From: a virus
IMG/VR virus record: IMGVR_UViG_3300045973_000529
Coordinates: 1 to 64,000 of that record
Direction: 5' to 3' (one strand)
Length of the DNA: 64,000 nucleotides
The position numbers and the translations under genes were made by a program. The notes below the pieces were generated by a model that worked only from the letters and a program-made list of their open reading frames with translations, was not told the origin of the DNA and did not search any database. Shown one piece after another: positions 1-6,984 of this stretch; position 1 is the stretch's first letter; every line of letters begins with the position of its first letter.

Positions 1-13
1 ACTCGAAGCCCAG

Positions 14-217
14 ATGGTTGATGAGCTACATGTGACCATCGTTCACACCACCTCAGGTGCCGACGTGACACTGCCTTTCGAGCTCGCGGCCTGGAAGCTG
101 TTCATCCTGCATCAGCGCAAGCTGGGCGTGGACTGGGAGATGGTTGATCATCTCCGGCCGACGGTGGTGGACCCCTCGCCCGGCATCGACATCATGGTTT
201 TCAGGAAGCTGAAATGA
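14..217 (+). CDS. Small hypothetical protein, possibly 5'-truncated by the window edge
   Basis: At least 67 residues, ending in FRKLK. The reading frame stays open from base 2 to the first ATG at 14, so the gene may begin before the window; no clear ribosome binding site is visible. It is soluble and mixed alpha/beta in composition, with no motif I recognise. Its stop overlaps the next ATG (ATGA at 214-217), so it is translationally linked to the small membrane protein downstream. Function unknown. Confidence 0.6.
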   Translation: MVDELHVTIVHTTSGADVTLPFELAAWKLFILHQRKLGVDWEMVDHLRPTVVDPSPGIDIMVFRKLK

Positions 218-426
218 AAGCACCATCGTTCATGGCACTGATTGCAATCGGCGGTATTGGTGCTTGCGGTGTGATGTTTGCGGCGCGTGGCCTGGCAGTT
301 GGCGCTGATGTGCATCACTACGAAGCCCCCGCTTCGGCGCCAATGCCCGAGTGTCGTGGCGGGTACCTGATGCTCGGGTCCAAGGCCGTTACAGCACTAC
401 AAGACGGTCGGGCCGTTCGTTGTTAG
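214..426 (+). CDS. Small membrane or secreted protein
   Basis: 70 residues. The first 30 or so form one hydrophobic segment (from MALIAIGGIGACGVMFAARG), either an uncleaved signal anchor or a signal peptide. The rest is short and polar, with two cysteines (ECRGG and the C-terminal RC). It overlaps the upstream gene by four bases and is followed eight bases later by the bactofilin-like gene, so all belong to one operon. No family recognised. Confidence 0.6.
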   Translation: MKAPSFMALIAIGGIGACGVMFAARGLAVGADVHHYEAPASAPMPECRGGYLMLGSKAVTALQDGRAVRC

Positions 427-434
427 GATGCATC

Positions 435-872
435 ATGATCGACTGGACCAACTTCAAACCAAGGACTTCTGTGAAGAACCCATTCAAGCGCGGCGGCTTC
501 GACACGCTCGTTAGCAAGAACACGACCTTCAACGGTGCAGGTGCGCTGATCATTGGAGCGAACGAGACTTGCATCTTCGACGGGAACTTCGTCGGGATCG
601 GCATTACACAAGAAGGTGATGGATCACCGAACAAGACGACCCTGGTCGTTGGCGGTCACATGCGCGCTGAGACCATCACGGTCTCGAATGTCACCATCAC
701 GGGTCGCATTGATTGTGACGTGATTGTTGTCGAAGGGCAGCTCTCCATCAAGGGCGATGCAACCTTGAAGGCCCGGGAGATTCGCTACCGGGCGCTAACT
801 ATCGAAGATGGTGCTGTCGTTCTGGGCCAGATGAACCATCTCGACTACATCTCTGCTGGTGAGCAGACATGA
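435..872 (+). CDS. Bactofilin-like polymer-forming protein
   Basis: 145 residues. From about residue 35 the protein consists of short alternating hydrophobic/Gly repeats (TLVVGGHMRAETITVSNV, TITGRIDCDVIVVEGQ, LSIKGDATLKAREI, LTIEDGAVVLGQM), the signature of the bactofilin (DUF583) right-handed beta-helix, which polymerises into non-polar filaments in bacteria. The start at 435 is preferred because AGGA (425-428) lies six bases upstream; the frame is open further 5' but overlaps the preceding gene. The role in a phage is unknown; cytoskeletal or scaffold use is inference. Another short beta-solenoid protein is the main alternative. Confidence 0.7.
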   Translation: MIDWTNFKPRTSVKNPFKRGGFDTLVSKNTTFNGAGALIIGANETCIFDGNFVGIGITQEGDGSPNKTTLVVGGHMRAETITVSNVTITGRIDCDVIVVEGQLSIKGDATLKAREIRYRALTIEDGAVVLGQMNHLDYISAGEQT

Positions 873-1051
873 AGCGCAGCACTCTGATAGTTCTCGCAAT
901 CACGCTGCTGGCGATCTATCTGGCCGCTGTTCTGGTCTTTCCCGAAGAGGTGCTCCCCAACACCTCGCAGTATCTCATCGGTACTGCTGGTTCCAAGCCA
1001 CTCGTGTGCTTCCTGCACGGTGGCGCGTTTCAAGCGATGCAATGTCGCTAA
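869..1051 (+). CDS. Small single-pass membrane protein
   Basis: 60 residues with an N-terminal hydrophobic segment (residues 5-24, LIVLAITLLAIYLAAVLVF) after a Lys-Arg start, so probably an N-in membrane anchor. The C-terminal part, about 35 residues, has two cysteines. It overlaps the bactofilin-like gene by ATGA. Bactofilins often work with small membrane proteins, so a functional pair is possible but unproven. It is the last gene before the prkA promoter. Confidence 0.55.
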   Translation: MKRSTLIVLAITLLAIYLAAVLVFPEEVLPNTSQYLIGTAGSKPLVCFLHGGAFQAMQCR

Positions 1052-1086
1052 CCCCCGGAATGACGTCTCAACCGTTCGAAACTGTC

Positions 1087-1092
1087 TAGAAT
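1087..1092 (+). promoter_or_regulatory. Candidate sigma70-like promoter (-10 TAGAAT) for prkA
   Basis: TAGAAT lies 52 bases before the prkA ATG in the 93-base gap between the small membrane gene and prkA. No convincing -35 hexamer at 16-18 bases. A GGAG ribosome binding site (1135-1138) precedes the ATG at 1145. Confidence 0.4.
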
Positions 1093-1144
1093 AGAACTTG
1101 AGGCCGTTAGGTCTTCAATTCATCTCAGCCCAAATGGAGTCTAC

Positions 1145-3106
1145 ATGTCAAAGTTGAACCAACTCGCGTCAACCTTCGCTGCGAAGTTCGCAGCTCCGGA
1201 GGTGATGAGCCTCGATGCGTACCTCGATCAGTGCAAGACCGATCGCCTCGTCTACGCCAACGCGGCCGAGCGCATGGTCGCCGCGATTGGTGACCCCGAA
1301 GTGGTCGACACCAGCGAAGACAGCCGTCTGTCCCGCATCCACAGCAACAAGAAGATCCGCGTGTACTCCGCGTTCAAGGACTTCTTCGGTGCCGAAGACG
1401 CCGTCGAGCGCCTGGTCGCGTACTTCCGCCATGCCGCAGCCGGCCTGGAAGAGTCCAAGCAGATCCTGTACCTCAAGGGCCCAGTCGGCGGCGGCAAGTC
1501 GTCGATCGTCGAGCGCCTGAAGACGCTGATGGAGAAGCACCCGATCTACGTGCTGTACGACGCGAACGAACCGGATCCGGAACTGCGCACCTCGCCGGTG
1601 TTCGAATCGCCGCTCGGGCTGTTCAACAAGGACGAGCATGGCGAGCTGCTCTCGACCGAGTACAACGTTCCGCTGAGCTACATCGGGAACACGGTCCTCT
1701 CTGGCTGGGCGCTCCTGAAGCTGCAACAGTTCGGCGGTGACATCACCCGCTTCTCGGTGGTCAAGCTCTACCCGAACAAGGACCGCCAGATCGGCGTGAT
1801 GAAGGTCGAGCCGGGCGACGAGAACAACCAGGACGTTTCGGTCCTCATCGGCAAGACCGATCTGCGCAAGCTCGAGAAGTTCCCGCAGAACCACCCGTTC
1901 GCGTACGCCTACAGCGGCGGTCTGAACCGCACGAACCAAGGCATGATGGACTTCGCCGAAATGTTCAAGGCGAACATCAAGACGCTGAACCCGCTGCTGA
2001 TGGCCACGCAGGAACACAACTACAACGGCACCGAAGCCATTCCGGCGATGCCTTACACCGGCATCATCTGCGCACACAGCAACGAGTCCGAGTGGTTCGC
2101 GTTCAAGAACAACAAGACGAACGAAGCCTTTCTGGACCGTGTGTTCATCGTCGACGTTCCGTACTGCCTGCGCACCGACGAAGAAGTCAAGATCTACGAG
2201 AAGATGCTGAACGGCTCAGCTCTGCGCGACGCCTCCATCGCCCCTGGCACCCTCAAGATGCTGGCCCAGTGGATCGTGCTGACTCGCCTGAAGGAGCCCG
2301 AGAACTCGACGATCTACGCCAAGATGCGCGTCTACAACGGCGAGAACGTCAAGGACACGATGCCGAACGCGAAGCCGTACGAAGAGTACCGCGATCTGGC
2401 CGGCGTGAACGAAGGCATGAGCGGCATGTCAACTCGCTTCGCCTTCAAGGTCATCAGCTCGGTCTTCGATCTGCGCCCTGAAGAACGTGCTGCGAATCCG
2501 GTGGACCTGATGTTCGTCATCGAGGAAGCCATCAAGAAGGAAGCCCTGCCCGATGAGCTGCACAAGAAGTACCTGGCCTTCATCAAGGAATGGCTGAGCA
2601 AGCGGTACTTCGAGTTCCTCGAGAAGGAACTGCGCGCCGCGTACCTCGACTCGTTCAGCGCCTTCGGCCAGAACATGTTCGAACGCTACGTGCTGTTCGC
2701 CGAAGCGTGGATCAGCGACGAACAGTGCCGTGATCCGGAGACTCACGTGCTCCTGAACCGTGACGCGCTGAACGCACGCCTCGAAGAGATCGAGAAGCCG
2801 GCCGGCATCGTCGGTGCCAAGGACTTCCGGAACGAGATCGTGAACTACGTGCTGCGCTACAAGGCCAAGCACGAAGGCCACGCCCCGCGTTGGAACGAGT
2901 ACGAGAAGATCAAGGTCGTGCTCGAGAAGCGCATGTTCTCCGCCACCGAGAACATCATGCCCGTAGTCAGCTTCGGCGCCAAGCAGGACAAGGAAACGGC
3001 TGAGAAGCACGACCAGTTCCTCAAGCGCATGATGGAGAACGGCTACACCGAGAACCAGGTCAAGATCCTGGTGAGCTGGTGGTCTGCCAACAAGAAGGCG
3101 AGCTGA
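1145..3106 (+). CDS. prkA: PrkA-family serine protein kinase (AAA+ type)
   Basis: 653 residues, close to the bacterial YeaG/PrkA length (about 640), and similar along its whole length as far as I can recall the E. coli protein. Walker A is GPVGGGKS at 112-119. Family signatures include KQILYLKGPVGGGKSS, PGDENNQD, YSGGLNRTNQGMMDF, ATQEHNYNGTEAI, AHSNESEW and RLKEPENS. PrkA proteins combine an AAA+ module with a C-terminal kinase-like region, and in enterobacteria act with YeaH in nitrogen-starvation and stationary-phase responses. Here the gene heads a cassette with yeaH and spoVR. Nearly every codon ends in C or G, a stronger bias than in the fibre genes, consistent with high expression or a host origin. 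Confidence 0.95.
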   Translation: MSKLNQLASTFAAKFAAPEVMSLDAYLDQCKTDRLVYANAAERMVAAIGDPEVVDTSEDSRLSRIHSNKKIRVYSAFKDFFGAEDAVERLVAYFRHAAAGLEESKQILYLKGPVGGGKSSIVERLKTLMEKHPIYVLYDANEPDPELRTSPVFESPLGLFNKDEHGELLSTEYNVPLSYIGNTVLSGWALLKLQQFGGDITRFSVVKLYPNKDRQIGVMKVEPGDENNQDVSVLIGKTDLRKLEKFPQNHPFAYAYSGGLNRTNQGMMDFAEMFKANIKTLNPLLMATQEHNYNGTEAIPAMPYTGIICAHSNESEWFAFKNNKTNEAFLDRVFIVDVPYCLRTDEEVKIYEKMLNGSALRDASIAPGTLKMLAQWIVLTRLKEPENSTIYAKMRVYNGENVKDTMPNAKPYEEYRDLAGVNEGMSGMSTRFAFKVISSVFDLRPEERAANPVDLMFVIEEAIKKEALPDELHKKYLAFIKEWLSKRYFEFLEKELRAAYLDSFSAFGQNMFERYVLFAEAWISDEQCRDPETHVLLNRDALNARLEEIEKPAGIVGAKDFRNEIVNYVLRYKAKHEGHAPRWNEYEKIKVVLEKRMFSATENIMPVVSFGAKQDKETAEKHDQFLKRMMENGYTENQVKILVSWWSANKKAS

Positions 3107-3108
3107 TC

Positions 3109-3309
3109 ATGCAAGCGGTCATCAAGTTGATGGGCCGCTTCAATGAGTGGTACGACTCTCTCAAGGAGCCGTACCGCTTCTTGTTTTGCATGGTCGTTCT
3201 CATGGGCTGGATCTTCCCGATCCAGAGCACCAACGAAGTTCTGTGTGACATTGGCGTGACGTGGATGCTCACCACCTGTGCCCTTGCAACATCACGCGTC
3301 TGGAGGTAA
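3109..3309 (+). CDS. Small membrane protein between prkA and yeaH
   Basis: 66 residues starting at the ATG two bases after the prkA stop. It has an amphipathic N terminus (VIKLMGRFNEWYDSLKEP) followed by two hydrophobic stretches (FLFCMVVLMGWIF; CDIGVTWMLTTCALA), suggesting one or two membrane passes. I know of no counterpart inside bacterial yeaG-yeaH operons. Position suggests it could tether or regulate the PrkA/YeaH pair at the membrane; that is inference. Confidence 0.6.
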   Translation: MQAVIKLMGRFNEWYDSLKEPYRFLFCMVVLMGWIFPIQSTNEVLCDIGVTWMLTTCALATSRVWR

Positions 3310-3312
3310 GGA

Positions 3313-4653
3313 ATGGCCGAAAAGCTCCCAACAACGTCGTACATCTTCGTGGACCGTCGCAAGACGGGACACGGGAAGTCGCTCCCCAATCGTCAGCGTC
3401 TGCTGCGTCGCATCAAGGACGCCATCTCGGCCGCCAAGCCCAAGGACATCGACTCTGGTGGTGTCAAGAACATGACGGGTGGTGGCAATCAGTCCATCAA
3501 TCCGGTGAAGGTCGCCAAGCACAGTCTGCATGAACCAACGCTGCACTACGCGCGCAGCACCGGCAAACACGACATCGTGCTGATCGGAAATGATGAGTGG
3601 GAGCGCGGTGACGAGTTCCCGCTCGATGGTGGCGATGGTGAAGGCAGTGGCAATGGTGCTGGCCACGGCAACGAAGATGGCGAAGATGACTTCGTCGTGA
3701 ACGTCAGCCGCGACGAATACCTTCGAGTGTTCTTCGAGGACTGCGAGCTGCCTGACCTGCAGGAAACGCACGAGAAGGACCTGCCCGAGCTGATCCCCAA
3801 GCACGCTGGCTTCCAGAAGTTCGGCAACCCTGGTCAGCTGTCTGTGAAGCGGTCATTCAAGAACTCGCTCGGCCGTCGTCTGGCCTTGACGCGTAGCGCT
3901 CGTGATGAGCTCGAAGAGCTCGAAGAAGAGTACAAGCAGCTGCTGCTCGGCTTCACCGATGCGCCAGACATCCATGCTCGCATGTCGTTCGTCGAGACCC
4001 GCATGCAAGAGCTGCGTGACAAGATCAGCCGCACGCCGTACTTCGAGGAGATGGACCTTCGGTACACGAAGAAGGACCACGTGCTACAGAAGTCAGCCGA
4101 TGCGGTGTTCATCATGATCATGGACGTGTCGGGCTCGATGGACGAAGACAAGAAGCGGATGGCTCGCAAGTTCTTCTCACTGCAGTACGCGTTCATTCAC
4201 AGCAAGTACCCGCAGACGGACCTCGTGTTCATCGCCCACACCGAGGCAGCCGAAGAGCTGACTGAGGAAGAGTTCTTCACGACACGCAAGAGCGGCGGCA
4301 CGATGGTGTCCCCGGCTTACGCGCTTGCGCACAAGATCGTCAAGGAACGGTACGACGCGAATGACACCAATCTGTACCTGTCGCAAGCCAGTGATGGCGA
4401 CAACTGGGACAACGACAATGGTGCGTGCATCACTGAGCTCGAAGAGTCGGGCCTGATCACGAAGCTACGGCACATGAGCTACGCTCAAGTCGGCCAGAGT
4501 TTTGCCAGTGGGTACTCGTCAGTGACCCTCTGGACCGTGATCGAGTCGATGAAGAACACCACCAAGAAGATCTCGATGGTGAAGATCAATGACGACACGG
4601 AAGTGTTCGAGGCCTTCCACAAGATCTACAAGAAAGGCAAGACGAAGAAGTGA
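3313..4653 (+). CDS. yeaH: YeaH/DUF444 family von Willebrand A-type protein
   Basis: 446 residues, similar in length to E. coli YeaH (427). The N terminus FVDRRKTGHGKS...NRQRLLRR is the family signature, followed by an acidic Gly-rich linker (about 104-126). The VWA domain holds a MIDAS-type DVSGSM at 271-276 and the conserved SGGTMVSPA and QASDGDNW blocks. YeaH is the usual partner of PrkA. It starts three bases after the small membrane gene with a very strong ribosome binding site (GGAGGTAAGGA). A 16-base hairpin with GGCGG/CCGCC arms follows the stop. Confidence 0.93.
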   Translation: MAEKLPTTSYIFVDRRKTGHGKSLPNRQRLLRRIKDAISAAKPKDIDSGGVKNMTGGGNQSINPVKVAKHSLHEPTLHYARSTGKHDIVLIGNDEWERGDEFPLDGGDGEGSGNGAGHGNEDGEDDFVVNVSRDEYLRVFFEDCELPDLQETHEKDLPELIPKHAGFQKFGNPGQLSVKRSFKNSLGRRLALTRSARDELEELEEEYKQLLLGFTDAPDIHARMSFVETRMQELRDKISRTPYFEEMDLRYTKKDHVLQKSADAVFIMIMDVSGSMDEDKKRMARKFFSLQYAFIHSKYPQTDLVFIAHTEAAEELTEEEFFTTRKSGGTMVSPAYALAHKIVKERYDANDTNLYLSQASDGDNWDNDNGACITELEESGLITKLRHMSYAQVGQSFASGYSSVTLWTVIESMKNTTKKISMVKINDDTEVFEAFHKIYKKGKTKK

Positions 4654-4659
4654 TCCCAA

Positions 4660-4675
4660 GGCGGCGTAGACCGCC
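4660..4675 (+). terminator. Short GC hairpin after yeaH
   Basis: GGCGG (4660-4664), six-base loop, CCGCC (4671-4675), just after the yeaH stop and before the next -10 box. No T-run follows, so termination would be weak; it may be an mRNA-stabilising stem. Confidence 0.35.
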
Positions 4676-4689
4676 AGTCACTCGTTCGT

Positions 4690-4695
4690 TATGAT
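4690..4695 (+). promoter_or_regulatory. Candidate sigma70-like promoter (-10 TATGAT) for spoVR
   Basis: TATGAT followed by GCAC, the same downstream context as other -10 boxes in the window. It lies 25 bases before the spoVR ATG at 4721. No clear -35. Confidence 0.45.
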
Positions 4696-4720
4696 GCACT
4701 ATCTCCTCAAGGAACATCAC

Positions 4721-6280
4721 ATGTCTGACAAGCCGCTGATCGTCGACTCTCGTACCGACTGGACCCCTGAACTGCTGCAACGAGCGTGGGTCGAGATCGA
4801 GAAGATCGCCGTCGAGGAACTCGAGCTCCGTCCCGGCATCGAGCTGTACACGAATCAGTTCGAGATCGTCAGCGCCGAGCAGATGCTCGATGCGTACTCG
4901 TCCATCGGTCTGCCAGTGCACTACAACCACTGGTCGTTCGGCAAGGACTTCATGCAGCAGTCCAAGCAGTACGAGAAGGGCCGTATGGGTCTGGCATACG
5001 AGATGGTCATCAACTCCAATCCGTGCGTCAATCTCCTGATGGAAGAGAACCTCGCGTACATGCAGGTCATGGTGATGGCGCATGCCGGTGTTGGTCACAA
5101 TGCCGTGTTCGCGAACAACGTGTACTTCAAGGAGTGGACACAAGCCGGCTCGATCATCGACTACATGATGTTCGCTCGCGACTACATTCAGCGCTGCGAA
5201 GAAACGTACGGCCCTCGTGAAGTCGAGCAGGTCCTGGATGCCGCGCACTCGTTGGCCAGCCATGGCATCGACAAGTTCAAGCGCAAGCATCGCCCGAAGC
5301 TCTCCGAAGAGCAGCGCCTGAAGAAGCTCATGGCCGAAGATGAGCGCCGCCAGCGCGAGCTCGACATCATCATGAAGCGGACAACCATCGTCGATGCTGA
5401 CGAGAAGGCCTTGTCACTGGACGAAGAGGACTTCATGGAGGAGGATGAAGAGAACCTCCTGTACTACATCATGAAGAAGAGCCCCAATCTCGAGCGTTGG
5501 AAGCGCGAGATTCTGCGCATCGTGTACAAGGTGAACCAGTACTTCTCGCCCCAAGGGCTGACGAAGACGTTGAACGAAGGCATGGCCTCGTTCTGTCACC
5601 TGTACATCATGGAGCGACTCGAGGACAAGGGCATCATCACCAGCGACGCGTACATGGCATTCTTGGCCAGCCATTCGGGCGTGATCTACCAGCCGACGTA
5701 CAAGAGCAAGCACTACAGCGGCCCGAACCCGTACGCCCTCGGCCTGGCGATTCTGCAGGATGTGCGTCGGATCTGTGAAGGCGGGCACTTCGAACACAAG
5801 TCCAAGGGCAGCAAGTGGATCCCAATCACCGAAGAAGATCGCCGCTGGTTTCCTGAACTGATCGGCCGCCGTTGGCAGGACGTGATCAAGGAAGCCTGCT
5901 TCGAGCATCGTGATGACTCGTTCATCATGCAGTACTTGTCACCGAAGGTGATCCGCGATCTGAAGCTCTTCACGGTCTCGATCGAGTACGGCGATGGCGA
6001 CACGTCAGGCATGCACAATCCGATTGCGGCGACTGCCATCGTGTCGGAGATCCATGACGACATCGGGTACAAGGCGATTCGCAATGCTCTGGCTCGATCG
6101 AAGGAACGTGTGAACTACGTGCCGCAGATCAGCGTCAAGGGTGCCGATCTTGAAGGTGACCGGACGCTGTACCTCGAGTACACGCCGTACATGGACCGTG
6201 AGCTCGACGAAGACGATGCTGCTGAAGTGCTGTCGTACCTGGATACGCTGTGGGGGTACAAGGTCCAGCTCAGCGCGTGA
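4721..6280 (+). CDS. spoVR: SpoVR/YcgB family protein
   Basis: 519 residues, matching bacterial SpoVR/YcgB (about 510). Recognisable blocks are GLPVHYNHWSFGKDF, YEMVINSNPC, ENLAYMQVMVMAHAGVGHN, EGMASFCHLYIM and NPYALGLAILQDVRR. SpoVR proteins co-occur with PrkA and YeaH in bacteria, are linked to spore cortex formation in Bacillus, and have no established biochemical activity. The start at 4721 is chosen over the upstream in-frame ATG at 4691 because AAGGA (4709-4713) lies seven bases before it. It completes the prkA-yeaH-spoVR cassette. Confidence 0.94.
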   Translation: MSDKPLIVDSRTDWTPELLQRAWVEIEKIAVEELELRPGIELYTNQFEIVSAEQMLDAYSSIGLPVHYNHWSFGKDFMQQSKQYEKGRMGLAYEMVINSNPCVNLLMEENLAYMQVMVMAHAGVGHNAVFANNVYFKEWTQAGSIIDYMMFARDYIQRCEETYGPREVEQVLDAAHSLASHGIDKFKRKHRPKLSEEQRLKKLMAEDERRQRELDIIMKRTTIVDADEKALSLDEEDFMEEDEENLLYYIMKKSPNLERWKREILRIVYKVNQYFSPQGLTKTLNEGMASFCHLYIMERLEDKGIITSDAYMAFLASHSGVIYQPTYKSKHYSGPNPYALGLAILQDVRRICEGGHFEHKSKGSKWIPITEEDRRWFPELIGRRWQDVIKEACFEHRDDSFIMQYLSPKVIRDLKLFTVSIEYGDGDTSGMHNPIAATAIVSEIHDDIGYKAIRNALARSKERVNYVPQISVKGADLEGDRTLYLEYTPYMDRELDEDDAAEVLSYLDTLWGYKVQLSA

Positions 6281-6301
6281 ACCCGAGCTGCCGGTACGTG
6301 G

Positions 6302-6307
6302 TACGAT
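6302..6307 (+). promoter_or_regulatory. Candidate -10 box (TACGAT)
   Basis: TACGAT followed by GCAA, 20 bases before the ATG at 6328, in the 47-base gap after spoVR. No clear -35. Listed because it fits the recurring TAnnAT-G pattern. Confidence 0.35.
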
Positions 6308-6327
6308 GCAATCAACTGGAGAATGAC

Positions 6328-6474
6328 ATGAATCGAGTTGGTCTGACGTTGGCATTCATCACGCACTGGCAGCGACGAAATGAGCCTGATCGTCGTCGTT
6401 TCCTGAAGAATTCCATTCTTCCAGCGCTGAAGCGTTACACTTCTTCAGTGTACAACGCTCGGGTTCCGAGCTAA
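6328..6474 (+). CDS. Short basic hypothetical protein
   Basis: 48 residues, strongly basic (several Arg/Lys in HWQRRNEPDRRRFLKNS), with a good ribosome binding site (CTGGAGAATGAC) before the ATG at 6328. The end of the gene contains hairpin-forming sequence and its TAA stop overlaps the next gene's -10 box. No family recognised; it could bind nucleic acid, but only its charge suggests so. Confidence 0.5.
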   Translation: MNRVGLTLAFITHWQRRNEPDRRRFLKNSILPALKRYTSSVYNARVPS

Positions 6475-6477
6475 GAT
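6457..6477 (+). promoter_or_regulatory. Hairpin directly abutting a -10 box (TAAGAT)
   Basis: A perfect stem GCTCGG/CCGAGC (6457-6462, 6466-6471) runs directly into TAAGAT (6472-6477). A possible -35-like TGTACA lies at 6449-6454, 17 bases upstream of the -10. Another imperfect stem (6432-6458) overlaps it. It looks like a combined terminator/promoter unit before the gene at 6505. Confidence 0.4.
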
Positions 6478-6504
6478 GGACACATCATCAACCTGGAGCC
6501 CAGC

Positions 6505-6816
6505 ATGTCAGCCCCCTCACCCTTCGACACCGTGGACCTCTCCTACCTCGCCACCCTGACCCCTGAGGCCTTCGAAGCTGAACGGAACCGCCTGATCGCG
6601 AACGCGCTGATCGCCACGCCGGCTCCGCACCGAGCCGCATGCATCAAGCTCCAGCAAGAACTGACCGAGCACCGCGGCACGCATTCACCGACCGAGCACA
6701 TGGCCTTCATCGGCGCCAAGCTCACCGAGAACCTCGAGAACCTCAGTGACGCCGTGATGCGACTTGGCCATGCCGTCGGCGTCGTGCCGACCGTCAAGCC
6801 CTACGCCGATCGCTGA
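6505..6816 (+). CDS. DUF3135-like small helical protein
   Basis: 103 residues, soluble and mostly helical. The pattern FDTVDLSYLATLTPEAFEAE followed by a basic/Ala-rich helix and RAACIKLQQEL resembles the bacterial DUF3135 family (unknown function), although the C-terminal half (THSPTEHMAFIGAKLTENLE) departs from it. It has its own promoter and a GGAG ribosome binding site (CTGGAGCCCAGC). It is the last + strand gene before the converging fibre cluster. Confidence 0.55.
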   Translation: MSAPSPFDTVDLSYLATLTPEAFEAERNRLIANALIATPAPHRAACIKLQQELTEHRGTHSPTEHMAFIGAKLTENLENLSDAVMRLGHAVGVVPTVKPYADR

Positions 6817-6838
6817 ACCTTTCCGCTGTCAACGCCTT

Positions 6839-6865
6839 CCTCATGGGACCTTCGGGTCCCTGAGG
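6839..6865. terminator. Strong hairpin at the convergent junction
   Basis: CCTCA-T-GGGACC, TTCG tetraloop, GGTCCC-TGAGG: an 11-bp stem with a single bulge and an extra-stable UUCG loop, followed by TCGTTT. It lies between the + genes ending at 6816 and the minus fibre genes ending at 6985, so it probably stops transcripts from the left and perhaps from both sides. Confidence 0.75.
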
Positions 6866-6908
6866 TCGTTTCCGGGACCGTGAAATCGGTGGTGCCCGAA
6901 GACACCCC

Positions 6909-6959
6909 CGACGGAGACATGAGGAACCTATCACCAAAGTTCCTCGAGGGTCTCCGTCG
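6909..6959. terminator. Long two-part inverted repeat in the 3' flank of the fibre operon
   Basis: Outer arms CGACGGAGAC (6909-6918) and GTCTCCGTCG (6950-6959), inner arms GAGGAAC (6921-6927) and GTTCCTC (6939-6945), 11-base loop. The total is 17 bp of pairing with a small internal loop. It lies 25 bases beyond the fibre stop on the minus transcript, so it is probably a terminator or 3'-end protector for the late mRNA. Confidence 0.6.
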
Positions 6960-6984
6960 TCGCCTCGGTGGTCAGAGGGAGTGC

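Noticed and set aside
1169-2077. 302-codon minus-strand frame opposite prkA, with similar frames opposite yeaH, spoVR, the glycosyltransferase and the topoisomerase (58968-60380)
   Set aside because: Shadows caused by strongly biased third positions on the coding strand; composition is His/Val/Arg/Leu-rich with no family features.
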